Notes: generated by a model not told the origin, from the sequence alone. Positions 26,923 through 39,788 are shown, numbered from the stretch's first letter. The stretch is 64,000 nucleotides of DNA from Mortierella sp. BCC40632 (GCA_011634665.1 WAEK01000002.1:1571001-1635000), one strand, 5' to 3'. Program-made: numbers and translations.

Positions 26923-28069
26923 ATGGACCACTACATGGCACAGGGCCCTCTCAATGATGGCTCGGACAGTCTCTTGCCAAACGACACAGATATTATGGAT
27001 GAGAACCTGGATGAATCGCATCACCGTCGATCGTACCATCACGAAGACCGTTCCACGCGTGAATCGCGTGGTAGTATCAGCAACAGTACCAGCGGCGGTT
27101 ATGGAGTAGGAGGCAATGGAGGTGCCAGTGGAGGAACAGGAGGAACAGGAGGAGGTAGTCGTAGCCGTAGTGGTGATCGTTCCAGAGACCGTCGTCATGA
27201 TGACTATAACAATAATGGAAACAACAACAACAACAGTAGTAACAACAACAACAACAACACCAATGCTGGTTCGTCTGGTCGTCGTCATAGTCTCTCACCT
27301 AGGGATGCTCGAGGAGGTGGAAGTGGAGGAGGAGGAGGAGGGGCCTCGGACCGTGACCGAGAACGGGATCGAACAGGAGATTATGGAGCACGAGATGACA
27401 AGTATGATTCTCGTCGGACATCAAGCCAGAATGTGGGTGGAGACCGTGATGGAGAACAACGTCGTCGTGGTCGGTCAAGATCCAGGAGCCCAGCTCGCGC
27501 TGGATCGGTTCGTGAAAGAAGAGTCTATATCGGCAACCTATCCTATGATGTCCGTTGGACAGATCTCAAGGACTTTATGAGAGAAGGTAAGAAAAAGCCA
27601 TGAAAAACATCTGTGGAGAGAAATAACCAATCGTTTTGACCTCTTCAACCTTTTTTCTTCTTCTTCTTCAAAATCTCGGCACATAAGTGGGCGCTGTGGC
27701 ACACGCGGATGTGATGCTTGGACCTGATGGTCGCTCCAAGGGCTGCGGTGTCGTCGAGTTTTATTCTGCAGAGGATGCACAGACTGCCATCCGGAAACTC
27801 AATGATGTTGTCTTGATGGGACGTCCTGTCTTTGTCCGTGAAGACCGTGAGTCTGACACGAGAATTGGATTTTCGGGCGGACGAAACTCTGGCTTTGGTC
27901 AGCAAGGTCACCAAACTAGTCAGCATGGTGGACCTCGTGAAGGTGGTGCTACCCGTCAGATCTTTGTTGGAAACGTAGGTGAAACACCTTTAATTTATCT
28001 GTAAATTTATTTTCGGAATTGGTTGTTATTGTCATGGCTTCTTACATTGCATCTCTCTCTCTTTCCTCT

Positions 28070-28126
<57 letters not shown>

Positions 28127-30668
28127 TTGTTACAAAATAGCTCCCCTTCTCTGTGAGCTGGAAGGATTTGAAGGACATGTTCAGGGGAGCTGGACCCGTG
28201 GACCGTGCAGATGTCTTTATGACGAGCGATATGCGATCGAAGGGCTCTGGTACCGTGTCATTCGAGAGATCGGCTGACGTCCAGCGAGCGATTTGTACGT
28301 ACACTTGAAAAAAAAAAATTGACTTGGAAACACGGGCATTGATTGTTATGGGAGCACAAGGAGAGATGGCAGAGACAGAAAGAGAGGAGAGGGGAGTCTC
28401 TCTGACCGTCCCTCGACAATGTTGGACTGAAGGACGAGTCGTTCGACGATAGTGGATATGTGCTGCTGTCCATGCCCTCAGAGAGGCATCGATTGGCGGT
28501 ACCTGAAGAGCCCAAAGGAGACTATGCCGGAACGACATTTTCTTTTCTTTGAGACGAGCTAACTGCAAGGCCATGCTCTTTTATGATGGACCGTCATGAA
28601 GCATGTACAGCAAAGAGTCTTTGACATTGGAATGCTGAGACACTAACCCTGTAGAGACATTCAGGCCGCCAGGACATGTTTGTTGAAGGACAGCAGTGTG
28701 GAGAAAAGGGAATGTCCCCAAGGAGTCGAAGGAGAGGATGGAAGTCGTTTTTTCCCCTCTTCTCCTTTCTAACGAGTGGGAGCATGGGGGCGTGAGGAGG
28801 GGAATGCTGTCGGCCCTCAAGAAGCACCATGTGCGTATGAACTAAATCTATCGTCTCTCTCCTTCTATCTATGTTTTCTCATTCTTTTCGGGACTTTGAT
28901 CCGACAACTCCTTCTTTCCGGACATCGACATCTCGACTACGCTCTACGACCTTATACCTCTCCAAAATCCTGAATGGTTAACTTGGTTGGATGACATGAA
29001 TGTTGTCATGGGGCCTGGACAAACCTGGCTCTGAATCTGGATTTTTTTTATTATGGGGAAAAATAACCCTATCCTGCTCTGTCTGATCAGCCATGTTTAA
29101 CGGATACGAGTGGCACGGACGCCGCATTGAAGTTCGCGAGGTGGGCATTATTTTTGTTGACTATTGTTGGACTATGTTGACTGTTGTAACTGGAAGAGGA
29201 GCGCGCGTTTCAATGTTTGGATGGATATGGGAGTGGTTGTTTAGGGGGGGAGCGAGCGTTGAGTTCAAGTGTCCTACTTTGAGGAGACATCGTTTCAAAG
29301 GGCGTTAGTGATCTGGATACGCATTCTTTTTGCTTTATTTTTATTTTTATTGCTGTTATTGACGACTCGATGAGAGGGCTACATGGTCAAGCCAAGGTCA
29401 AGAATATGGTGCTTTCTTATTCTTGATGTCTATTACAGAGACATCCATCTCTTATGGCCAACCAGACGGACTTGGCGATGTTTTAGAAGATGGATCGGAT
29501 GGGTTGCTTTGCCCTTGTTTGCTTGGCAAACACGAAATCCCAGATCACCAACCTTTGGTATTCATCATGGACTCAAAGAGAGCTGGAGTGGGAACAGGAG
29601 AGAAAATGAGCAAGAGACCCATACTTTATATTTTTTTTTTCTTTATTCGAGCTGCTCAAGATCGACACGATGCATTGATCGGCCCATTGCTCCGACAAGC
29701 GAGTGGAAAGGTCAATGGAGGATTGTCAAGGAATGCAGGGATACTGACTGAGCGACGTTCTTCATTTTTTTTCCCCCCCTTCCTCCTCCTCTCCTCTACT
29801 TTTCCGTCCTTCTACCCAAACCATTTATGTATCTTATTTCGTTAATGATGTCACTATCCATACTTATGAACAGGACAAGTTTGGCCCTCCTGCTGGTGGT
29901 TCTCGTGGAGGATCGCATCACTCCTCTTCAAGATATGACAGAGAACGAGGTAGCTCATACCGCGGTGAAGATTTCGGTCGTGGAGGAAACAGTGGAAGCT
30001 ATGGTGACTCGTATGGTTATGGAGGCAGCAGCAACAGTAATCACGACTATCGCCATGCTCCCCGTGAACGTCACCACGATGCCTATGACGGCTCCAACCG
30101 TTCGGGAGGTCATCATGGAAGCGGGGCTTATGCAAACGATGCCTCGATGGAGTCTATTCCATCGGGTCCCGCTGCGGGATCTGGGGACCAGATTTATATT
30201 CGCAATGTAAGTCCCCGTCTGTCTCATTTTTATTTCTATTTTAATTATATTCAACACGGTAGATATTCTGCTGTCATCATAATGATGGTGCCTGGACACA
30301 ATACTAAACAACCTGCCTTAATATACCTTTTATGAACATTTAGCTTCCGTTGACGACGACAGAGCAGGACTTGGTCGATTTGTTTAGGACATGTGGACAG
30401 ATTCGTCGTACTGAGATTCTTCTCCATAATGGTCGCCCTAAAGGATCCGGCGTCGTTCGCTTTGAGCACTTTGATGCTGCTGACAAAGCTGTTGGTAATG
30501 TCAAAGACTTGGGGTTTGAGTTCTATGATTCCTTTTTTTTTTTTTTCTCGATTTCACTTTTATTGACTTTTCTATCTCATGAACTGTCTTTTCTTTCTCT
30601 CTTTAGCCAAGTTTAATGGATACACCTATGGTGGTCGCCCTCTGGAGATCATGTATGACCGTGCATAA
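26923..30668 (+). CDS. Gbp2/Hrb1-like SR-type RNA-binding protein with three RRMs
   Basis: This is a probable nuclear mRNA-binding and export-surveillance factor of the Gbp2/Hrb1 type. Exons are 26923-27586, 27688-27974, 28141-28294, 29091-29140, 29874-30206, 30344-30494 and 30607-30668, giving 566 residues. The N-terminal 195 residues are low-complexity: Asn runs, Gly runs and RS/RD dipeptides (RGRSRSRSPAR). RRM1 is near 199-275 (VYIGN ... GCGVVEF), RRM2 near 311-385 (IFVGN ... GSGTVSF) and RRM3 near 491-566 (IYIRN ... GSGVVRF). A Gly/Ser/His/Tyr-rich linker separates RRM2 and RRM3. Introns 3 and 4 are unusually long (796 and 733 nt) and flank a 50-nt exon. The donor of the last intron is GTAATG, which shows that this genome uses that weak donor. 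Confidence 0.9.
28068..28125 (+). repeat. CT microsatellite in intron 2 of the Gbp2-like gene
   Basis: A nearly perfect CT/TC run lies just upstream of the AG acceptor at 28139-28140. It serves as an extreme polypyrimidine tract. Confidence 0.85.
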
Positions 30669-30939
30669 AGCCTTTGCTATTCGCTTAGTTTACATGATAG
30701 CTTGATTGGCTTTGTTCTTTTATCTTTTTCCATCTTTTTCTCTCTTTCTCTCTTTCTTTTTTTCCCTACACTTTGCAGGGCCCAATATAAATTTCTTTCT
30801 TTTCGAGAACTTTTGATTTTACAACCAAATCAAGTAATAGCTCAAAAGGTTGGGCTTTTTCTTTTATTTCCTGATGGTTCATGTCTACACGAGGACGGGA
30901 AGGGGAGAAGGAGAAGGAAGGGGAAGGGGAAGGAAGCAT

Positions 30940-31768
30940 TTAAATATCGTCGATATCGAACTCGACATCGAGATCGTCTTCTTCTCCCTGGAAGGTCTCG
31001 GTCTCGTTGATCTTGGCTAGATTCAGAAAAGCGCGTGTTGGTAAAATGAGAAAGAGAGCCAGAAACCTTGTGTTTACCATTTAACATTGGGGGAAAGAGG
31101 AGAAAAAAAAAACGAGGGACTCACCATTCTCGGGCAACTCTCCGTAGGCCTTCAAGTTTCTGGCCTCCTCAGTGTTGTACTTGAGAATGACATCAGCCTT
31201 GTCATCCTGGAAATCACGGAGAGAAATCAAGATGATATCTCCCTGGTTAATCCAGACCTAAAAGCAAAAGCACGATCGTAATAACGAAAAAGGAAGGTTT
31301 AGTTACCCAATAGGAGAAAGAAAAAGATAGAGAAGAAAAATAAACGTGCCCGAGGAAACAAAAGTGAAAACCATACCTTTTTCCTCATCTTTCCACGGAT
31401 GTGAGCCAGACGGGTCTCGCCATCGAAGCAGTAAGCTTCCACGCGACCGTTGCCGAGCATCTTCAGAACCTGAGCGTACTCTGTTAGAGATGTCATCGAG
31501 AAATTAAGAGGCGACGAGAAAGAGAGAGAGAGAGAGAAAATGTCAGAAAAAAAAGCGTTAGGAGAATGGCTTTGGCAAGTGAGAGAGACAGAGAGCAGCT
31601 CAGTGAGATAGATGCACTGGACATTGAACCAAATCCATACCCTGGCCATCCTCCTTGAAGACAAGCTCACGCTTTTCGTCCTCGTTCTCGTTCTTTCCGC
31701 GTCTACGGTTCTTTCCTCCCTATAGACAATAAAATACAGATGAGAAGTTCAAGAGAGTAAGATGATCC

Positions 31769-31802
<34 letters not shown>

Positions 31803-31871
31803 CTGAAAGGAGGAGGGTTGATTTGCTCGATCCTTTGAAGAGAGTCGTACTTTTCCTTTGTTCTTTGGCAT
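30940..31871 (-). CDS. TIF11: Translation initiation factor eIF1A
   Basis: This OB-fold factor promotes scanning and start-site selection on the 40S subunit. Five exons are read on the minus strand: 31851-31871 (only seven codons), 31641-31719, 31377-31480, 31125-31257 and 30940-31016. The product is 137 residues (human 144, yeast 153). The sequence begins [20 protein letters not shown], the basic N-terminal tail of the family. It continues with [19 protein letters not shown] and a core containing [29 protein letters not shown] and [12 protein letters not shown], and ends in the acidic tail [11 protein letters not shown]. All introns are GT-AG and phases match. A 30-base poly-T lies in intron 1. 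It is divergent from the bL32m gene (558 nt apart). Confidence 0.97.
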
Positions 31872-32429
31872 GTTGACTCAAAGACCTTGATTATTGAAGA
31901 GAAAAGAGAGACGTAAAGAGAACCAGAAAGAGATGATTAGTGATCAGAGATGGATACGAGAGAGTGAGAGATCCCCTTGTCAGAAGGAGAGTAAGCCCAT
32001 CCTGCCATGCTTGGTTTCTCGCTGATCGACGAATCATCCTCGACAAATATGGGCAGTGCTGACTAGCAAAGAAATAGTAACGTTTGTGAGCACGAGTGCA
32101 TCCATACAATAAGGCGTGATGATGATGTTGAAGGAGGAACGAGCCCTTTGCCCACTTGAAGCCTCCTTTTGTAGAATGTGCCTGTCTCCACAGCACCTTC
32201 AAAAAACCTTGTACTGGGGCAGGTGGTTCGTACTGGCTCGGTGGCTTGGGATGTTTATGCCGAGATTCCCTACTAGGCGATCGCCTCGCCTCTTCCCCCC
32301 TCCGTAACCTACACCATCGACATCTTCGAAGGAACTGGAGAAGAAAAAAAAAGGGCGCCCTAACATAGAGTTACGTCTATTCATCAGATCTACAGTCCTC
32401 TCTCACCAACCATCGGATTACAGTCGACC
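31872..32429. other. Divergent promoter region, eIF1A / bL32m
   Basis: A compact 558-base divergent region between two protein-synthesis genes, one cytosolic and one mitochondrial. I see no coding or RNA gene. Confidence 0.6.
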
Positions 32430-32900
32430 ATGTCGCTTCTCAAAGCTGTCACCCGGGCGTCATCAGGCCCTTCTTCCAGCTCTACACTGATCCGTGCCTT
32501 CAGTGCCTCCACCTTCTCGAACCACTCTGCCACGGTTGCATACCTCAACGGCGCCGCCAACTCCAACACAAACAACGCTGCTGTAGTACCGACCTCTAGC
32601 TCGGCTATGGTTTCCTCCACACTTCTTTCCTCGCCTGCTTCTATCGGCATCTCCACAACTATCCTTGGACGTTTGGGATCCTATATCTCTGATCTCTTGC
32701 CTTCCATTGTCTGGGCATCCGTGCCAAAGAGCAAGACATCGCACTCGAAGAAGCGTATGCGTCAGGCAACCAAGGGACTCAAGAACCAGAACCACATTGT
32801 CCAGTGCCCAGGATGTGGCAATGCCAAGTTGATGCACCACCTCTGCTCACACTGTTACCAGGATATGAAGGGTCGCCCCACATCAAGGACTCAGTCATAG
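32430..32900 (+). CDS. MRPL32: Mitochondrial large-subunit ribosomal protein bL32m
   Basis: This is a structural protein of the mitoribosome large subunit. It is a single-exon gene of 156 residues. The first ~90 residues are Ser/Ala/Thr/Arg-rich without acidic residues near the start, as expected for a long mitochondrial presequence. The mature part begins near VPKSKTSHSKKRMRQ, the conserved L32 N-terminus. It carries a zinc ribbon (CPGC ... CSHC). In yeast the m-AAA protease matures this protein; the presence of the same layout suggests, but does not show, the same control. Confidence 0.93.
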   Translation: MSLLKAVTRASSGPSSSSTLIRAFSASTFSNHSATVAYLNGAANSNTNNAAVVPTSSSAMVSSTLLSSPASIGISTTILGRLGSYISDLLPSIVWASVPKSKTSHSKKRMRQATKGLKNQNHIVQCPGCGNAKLMHHLCSHCYQDMKGRPTSRTQS

Positions 32901-33380
32901 ACAAAAAAAAAAAAAAAAAAAAAATGAGGATCGGATTTTTCGGACGAAATCTTGGACGGACCAGCACTTTTGCCGCACCAAGCAGTTGGAAAAGAAGAAA
33001 CGGAAACGAGGAGCAAACCATCCCATCTCAGGACTTTTTTTTTCTTCTTCCTCCAACAAGACAAAAGTGCGGCATGGAACCGGTCTTTTGAACAAAACAT
33101 AGACTCCAATTTCGGCTCGAGTCGTCCCTCTAATCAGCAAACTCCTTGTAACCTCACCTTCTCCTCTGCTCTCTCTAAGTCTCATTACTTCACACTCTTT
33201 TTTTTTTGTTCTACTATCATAAAAAAACGGATCAAACTACAATTTGGCTGATCTCCACCGTTTTCGACTGTTGCATGATGAGACGCGCTTTTTTTTTTTT
33301 GAAAAAAAAAAAAGACTACTGTCAAAAGATCATGTAGAGGTTGTGTCATTTTTTACTTTATTTTTTCCGCTCCCTCGAGA
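32901..33380. other. Convergent 3' region, bL32m / TYW3
   Basis: This holds the 3' ends of two converging genes. It has A/T homopolymers (32902-32923, 33030-33038, 33288-33313) and no gene. Confidence 0.5.
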
Positions 33381-33992
33381 CTATGCAGACGTCGCTTGTA
33401 CATTTGTTGACTCTCCTGACAATGCCTCTTGTGCCTCCGCCTCTGCTTTGGCTTTGATCTCTTCTGATTCTGCCTTTATACGTGCAGCTTCCAATTGTCT
33501 CTCTAATCCTTCGCGCCTTTTCCTCTCTCGTCTTGCTTCCTTGTCCTCCCAATCTCCTTGATCACCCTTTTTCTTGAGTCCACCAGAAATGGGAATGACA
33601 TTCGATAAAGTAGAGGTAGAGGTAGTGGCGTCAGCATAAAGATGTCCCCTGAGTCGATTCTTGAACCGTCCAATCTGAGCCACGTTTAGAGTAAACTTGT
33701 CATTACTCAATTTGAGTAAAAAGAGGAGATAGGTGTGCGAGACCATTAGGTAGATCTTGGGAGGGGAGGATGAGGTAGTTGTAGGGACAAAGGCGATAGG
33801 TGTGTCAAGCTTGAGAGTACTCCGAATGGCGAGCATCGTCCTCTTTGCTGAGGGGAGGATACCGGAGTTACGAAATCCCGAGAATAGAGAATGGTTCAAG
33901 AACGTCTTTGCTGCGGTCGGTGTTGAAGCCTCGATATGTAGAATCTAGAGTAAATTTTGTTGGTTTCGTTCAACAAGTATCGGATCAAATCC

Positions 33993-34028
<36 letters not shown>

Positions 34029-34633
34029 AAAAAGAAAGAAAGAGACAGGCTGTCAGTACTCAATCCCTGTTAATGTGCATCCATAGTGTTGAGCGATTGC
34101 ACTGCTCCTACCATTGGCTCAAACTTGAAGAATACGAGCTGTGATTGTGTCATGTCCGCTAGCTCAGATTTCGATTCTTCCATAGGAACAACTCTATGGG
34201 CTTCAGGTCCAAAAAGCAGGTCGACAATCCATTTACTTTCTTCCTCGGGTTGCATGCGAGGGATCTCTACGGGATCGTGACTGACATAGAGCCACTGTCC
34301 GCCCTTGGCACGTTTTGTCGACTCGACAGCAGCGAGGGAGGTGCTCTCAGAGTAGCCTTGCGAAAGCTCAGCGTCTTGATCTCCATCTCCACGGGTTTGT
34401 TCTTGTTCCCTTTCCTGATTTTGGTTGGCAGCATTCGACTCCTCCATGCCTTCGAGGTAGGTGCATATCCTGCCAGAGCAGGACGAGGTGGTGACATAGT
34501 CGGGGTGGTTGTTGATAAGAATAATCAACGGCAAGAGAGGCTCATCGACATAGCCCTTTGGTGACTTGTCTGGGGTGTCTGAATTTAGAGCGACGAGGAT
34601 CGTCTTTTTGCGAGAGCTGAATCCGTCCGACAT
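33381..34633 (-). CDS. TYW3: tRNA wybutosine-synthesizing protein 3
   Basis: TYW3 methylates the wybutosine precursor at position 37 of tRNA-Phe, using SAM. Exons are 34112-34633 and 33381-33944, joined in phase 0 (GTAGGA...CTCTAG), for 361 residues. Landmarks are DKSPKGYVDEPLLPLI near residue 22, DYVTTSSCSGRI near 45, GGQWLYVSHDPV, FFKFEPM-ILHIEA across the splice and RNSGI. The ATG at 34633 matches the yeast N-terminus better than the upstream in-frame ATG at 34672. Two parts exceed the usual domain: a Glu/Gln/Asp-rich insert after the CSGR motif (near 65-95) and a C-terminal charged, probably coiled-coil tail (EDKEARRERKRREG...). The intron holds a 31-base poly-A. Confidence 0.95.
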
Positions 34634-35768
34634 GGTTGACCATGTGCAAAAGAGAGCAATGGATCGGCCCACAATTGTAGACTGATCTGATCAGAATTTT
34701 GCTGTGCCCACAGTCACACATTCACACACACACCGCACCACACACCCCACTAGAGCGCCAAGCAGCGAGGCATTCTGGGTCAATTTGAACAGTCGGGCGC
34801 CTGCAAGTTGCACTCTCAGTAGTTGGGGTCAGCCATCGTGAGCTACCCCTCTACATTTAGTGACCAAGATCTAGAGTTGGTAGATGTTACTGAATATCTT
34901 TCAGCTGCCTGATCGAACGATCGAATGACGCCCCCAACAGTATGTTCCGACCACGAAAACTGGTTTACCCACCAATTCGGACTGAGCACTTTGTCCAATT
35001 TTGGAAGAGTTCAATTATCCAATCATCGCTCACCATTCACGTAGACAAAGGCCAAGGTGGCCATAGGTACCAGCTTAGTAGTTCTCCAGAGGCGAAGTGT
35101 CTTCAGATGCGGTTTCTTAGAGGAAAGGAGAAGGGTTGGGGGATATTTTGGGGAAGTCAGAAGGCCCAATAGAGCCGCGAATAGTCAACTAGCCTAGTCT
35201 GCCCTGGATACCCCAGGGAGCGTCCATCGCATCTCTAACAGATGCTGAAAGTATTTGGCTGATGCTCCTCCAGCCCAATGGGCATTGGAATCATTGGTGA
35301 GACGGATAGTCCTGGTCAATTTCTGGTAAATCTGAGTATCAGTGTAACCTTCAACTCTCCTTCCTCATTGCCTGCGAGATTTGATTGTGCAGTATCCTTC
35401 ACCATAGACAGAGTTGGCCCTCCCAGTAGTTTCAGTCTTGGATTGCAGCTCTCTTATCTCTTCTATTCTATCAAGTGGGGAGAGCATCTACTTGGTGGTC
35501 GTCGTCGTCCTGGATAAACTTGCCGAGAAGAGGGCGAATGGAGAGAAGGTGCAGTAAGAGCGAAGATCCTGAGGTAGGGGGCAGTAAAAAAAAAAAGAAA
35601 AAGAAGGAGGACGAAGGAAAGAGTAGTAGTCCTGCACTTTTGCTGTCTGAAGATCGATGACCTGAAAAAAAAAGAGCTTGTGACTGCCTGAGGAATCGAG
35701 TGACAGAAATACGGGCGCGATTCCCATCCCCCTCCTGTCATCTCATCCATCCTCCCCTGAATTTCACA
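34634..35768. other. Divergent intergenic region, TYW3 / ERG28
   Basis: This 1.1-kb stretch should hold both promoters. It is of balanced composition and shows no conserved coding region or RNA gene. A few dozen A/G-rich bases (35586-35620) lie in the likely ERG28 upstream region. Confidence 0.5.
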
Positions 35769-36349
35769 ATGCTCGACTTCCTCGGTTGGTCATCTCTCCC
35801 TGCAGGATTGCTGCCCAAGTGGCTCTGGTTTATTGGTGCGGTCTCGGTCTTGAACACCGTTCAGACCTTTACCACCCTCAAGGCCACGCGTCAGATCTAC
35901 GCCAACAAACCCCAGGAGGTCACCACTCTCTCCGCGCGCACATTCGGTACCTGGACGTTCCTCAGTGCTGTTGTCCGTATCTATGGCGCCTATAGTCTCC
36001 ATTATGCTCCGTAAGTGCGCAAACTGCTGTTGCCTACCGTTTCTTTTTTTTTTCTTTTCCCTTTGGATACTGTTTAAAAAGACTAGAACTTTTGTCTGAT
36101 TTTTTTTTTTTAATCGGACCCCCTCTCCCCATCTTTTTTTGGCCTCTTCCGATTTTGCCTTATACCAGGATGTATAATCTTGTGCTGGCCACCTTTGGTA
36201 TCGCATGGGTCCACTTTGTCTCCGAGTTTACTATCTTTGGAACAGCCAAGGTTACTAGACCTTTCATTGCCCCTTGCATTGTTGCCACTTCAAGCCTAAT
36301 CTGGATGGTTTCGCAGTATGGTTACTATGTCAAGATCAACAACGTGTAG
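35769..36349 (+). CDS. ERG28: Ergosterol biosynthesis scaffold protein Erg28
   Basis: This small ER membrane protein tethers the C-4 demethylation enzymes (Erg25/26/27) in sterol synthesis. Exons are 35769-36010 and 36169-36349 (GTAAGT...TACCAG, phase 2), giving 140 residues (yeast 148). Four hydrophobic segments are visible. Conserved spots include TFTTLKATRQIY, the SARTFGTWTFLSAVVRIYGAY helix, the FGIAWVHFVSEFTIFGTAK segment and the final QYGYYVK. The start ATG follows a C/T-rich leader. Confidence 0.95.
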
Positions 36350-37111
<762 letters not shown>

Positions 37112-38806
37112 ATGCTTTGCAGTGGACTTGCATTCGCCAGGCCTACTGGCATAGCCTCTACTGGTCGGACAATGGCCATTGCGTCCACACGCTGCACAAC
37201 TTCTGCCCATCTAAAATCTCTTCAGATCCGTCCCGTCTTTTCACTGGAATGCAGGCCATTTCATGCGAAAAGCCTTCAGTCTAGAGTCTCATCCTGTCCC
37301 TCTGGCGCGTCGTCTGCGAGGACCTATTCTCGACTAGAGGCTACCACGGGGTCAACAGCAGGCACTTCTCTACCATGGAGGCGTGCTGCGACTAAATGGG
37401 ATCTAAAGTGGCCTTCCTTGACCACACGCTCTCTCTCCACAAAGACTTTGAGCAGGTCCGAGGCTGTAGCACTCACGCAAGGTCGTCACTTTTTCCAGCC
37501 AAGTCTTTATCACTCTACAGCAACGCGTAGAGCACAGCGCGTTGGAGGAGGTGGTGAAGTGACATTAGGCGTCAAGAGAACCATGTCGACACTTACAGAG
37601 CGGCTTTCTGGCTCATTCCCATCAGAAGGACCCAACCGACTCATTCAAATCATTATTGCCGTCAACGTGAGTGTCTTTGCGGTCTGGAAATATGCAGAAG
37701 CAAAAGCGCAGCGTCTTCATGATGGTCGACTCCTTCTCTTCATGTACCGGAACTTTACCGATTCTGTTCAAAATCTGAGCGGAGGACGCGTTTGGACCCT
37801 GGTGACCAGCGCCTTCAGTCACAAGGAATGGTATCATATTCTCTTGAACATGATGGTACTCTATTCCTTTGGTAACCCTGTAAGTAGCTCTTCTTTTCAG
37901 TCCCTCCCAAGCTATTGAAAAAGTGGACTGATTCTTTCTCTCAAAGGTCGAGTAAAAAGCAAGAGGGCTAATATCCTTCATTGTCAATTGAAATCCTACC
38001 AATACCAAAGGCCATTTCGCTCTTGGGACCTGCAGGATTCTTGACTGTATACTTTGGTGCTTCTGTAGCCTCTTCCATTAGCAGTATCCTGCACTATGCC
38101 TATCTCGAGCCTTATCTGCGCAAGAGGCAGCACAAGCCAATGCGTGAAGGAATCAAAGTCTCTCTCGGTGCCTCAGGTAAGAGAGGAGAATGAATATTTG
38201 TAGCTCCTTCCTTTTTTGAGTGTTCATCAAGAGGAGATTGGTTTTCAATGTTTTCAATATTCACACCTTTTCTATCTGCTGGATGCTCTTTTCTAGGTGC
38301 CTTGATGGGTATTGTCACTACTATAGCTTGCGTCAATCCTATGGCTCAGTTTTCTATCTTTTTTGTCATCAACATGCCAGCTGCTGTTCTCCTTGGTAAG
38401 GAAGCTTGGTTGACTATTAGACATGTGCGCGTCATCTTGAGAACGACGACTACTACTGTAACGAGATATTGTTCCATACTCACGCGTCTTGTTTTTTTCT
38501 TTTTCTTTTTTTCTTTACTGAATGCGTTGACAGGACTCTTTGGTACCTATGAGATATACAACATTGTTTCCACAAACGTAAGTCCTTCTTCTGTTGCAGT
38601 TGCTACACAAAATGACCAGGCCAGGGGTTTTGGGACCTAGATCTTGGATTGTTCTTTTGTAACCAATTTTTTTTTGTCTCTCTCCCCTTTCCTGTTGATA
38701 GACTGGCCGATTTGATTCCGCAGGACATTTGGGAGGCGCGTTCTTTGGAATTGCTTACTACCTTACAAGGATCCGTCCCTATATCCGTTATGTGCGCGTC
38801 CGGTAG
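37112..38806 (+). CDS. PCP1: Mitochondrial rhomboid intramembrane serine protease (Pcp1/PARL type)
   Basis: This is a probable inner-membrane protease. Exons are 37112-37879, 38011-38176, 38297-38395, 38534-38577 and 38702-38806, giving 393 residues. The first ~170 residues are Ser/Thr/Arg-rich and nearly free of acidic residues, a typical mitochondrial presequence. The first membrane segment (IQIIIAVNVSVFAVW) precedes the WTLVTSAFSHKEWYHILLNM loop that marks the family. The catalytic Ser is in GASG (Ser near 311) and the catalytic His in SAGHLGGAFFG (His near 368). An intron splits the Gly codon directly after the catalytic Ser. The C-terminus (RIRPYIRYVRVR) is basic. Pcp1 and PARL process mitochondrial dynamics factors; the substrates here are unknown. 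Confidence 0.94.
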
Positions 38807-39092
38807 TTCTCTAAGGAGGAGCATCTCCCTCTCCCTCTCCCCCCGAGGACATAATTTTCAGTAGAGAGAAGAAGAAGAAATGATAAATGTGTTTGCCTCT
38901 ATTTACCATTTGAGCGATTATAAACAGTAAAGGATTTGCGGCTTCTTTCACTACCACCGCTACCTTTTTTTTTTTTTTTTTTTTACTGCATCAAAAAGTG
39001 GCAGTATTCGAACACGTCCCGACCGGACAGCATCAAAGTAACTTCAAGCTAGGCAGATAAAAAAAAAATGGGGCAGCAACTGGATGAAACGA

Positions 39093-39129
<37 letters not shown>

Positions 39130-39788
39130 AAGAAGAAGAAGAAGAAGCAAGAGAGGAAAAAAGAGGATCAAGTTGTCGAAGCATTGAAGAGAATTATCAA
39201 ATAGCTCAAACCGACTCGAGGTCCCAAGCGCGAAAAAGCCTGTTACATTTCTGCATCAAAAGGAGGACAAAAGTTCAGGTCTACACAGCCTAGTCGTTGA
39301 CACAGAACGGCATTTTACTGTTTAGATATGAGAGAGGGTAGAGAGGAGGCAGAGGAGGAGGAGGAGGAGGAAGAAGAAGAAGAAGAGAAAGGGGGCCTTG
39401 CAAACAAATTGTCCTTCGGATCCCTTACTATTCCTTCTACCTGACGTTTACATTTGTTCATCACCTCGGTTACCTGTCTCATGAACCATTGGTCCTTGCT
39501 GCTGTGTCAGATAGCCCCAAACCAGGATCTCTCCGTTGGCCTTTTTAAGTGCCAAGGATTAGAAACGGCTCATTGCCGCGCTGCATCACTCACTGCTCAA
39601 GAAGATGATTGCAACAACTTGCTTGCATTGGTGAAAAAAAAAAAACAAGAGTGGGTTGACTTTACTATTTGTTTTATTGGTTCCTGCTGTGCACCTTGTT
39701 TTTTCACTGCAAGCGTCTCGGAACCTGACCGTAAAGAATCACTTTATGAGCCGATAGTCTTCTCTTTGTCAAGTTCTCTTCTCAAGAG

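Noticed and set aside
30207..30343. Open frames in intron 5 and the long introns of the Gbp2-like gene
   Set aside because: Short, non-conserved, and bounded by clean splice signals with matching phases.
39001..39030. TTCGAA-containing string resembling a tRNA T-arm
   Set aside because: The flanking bases do not pair as a T-stem and no acceptor, D or anticodon arms are present.
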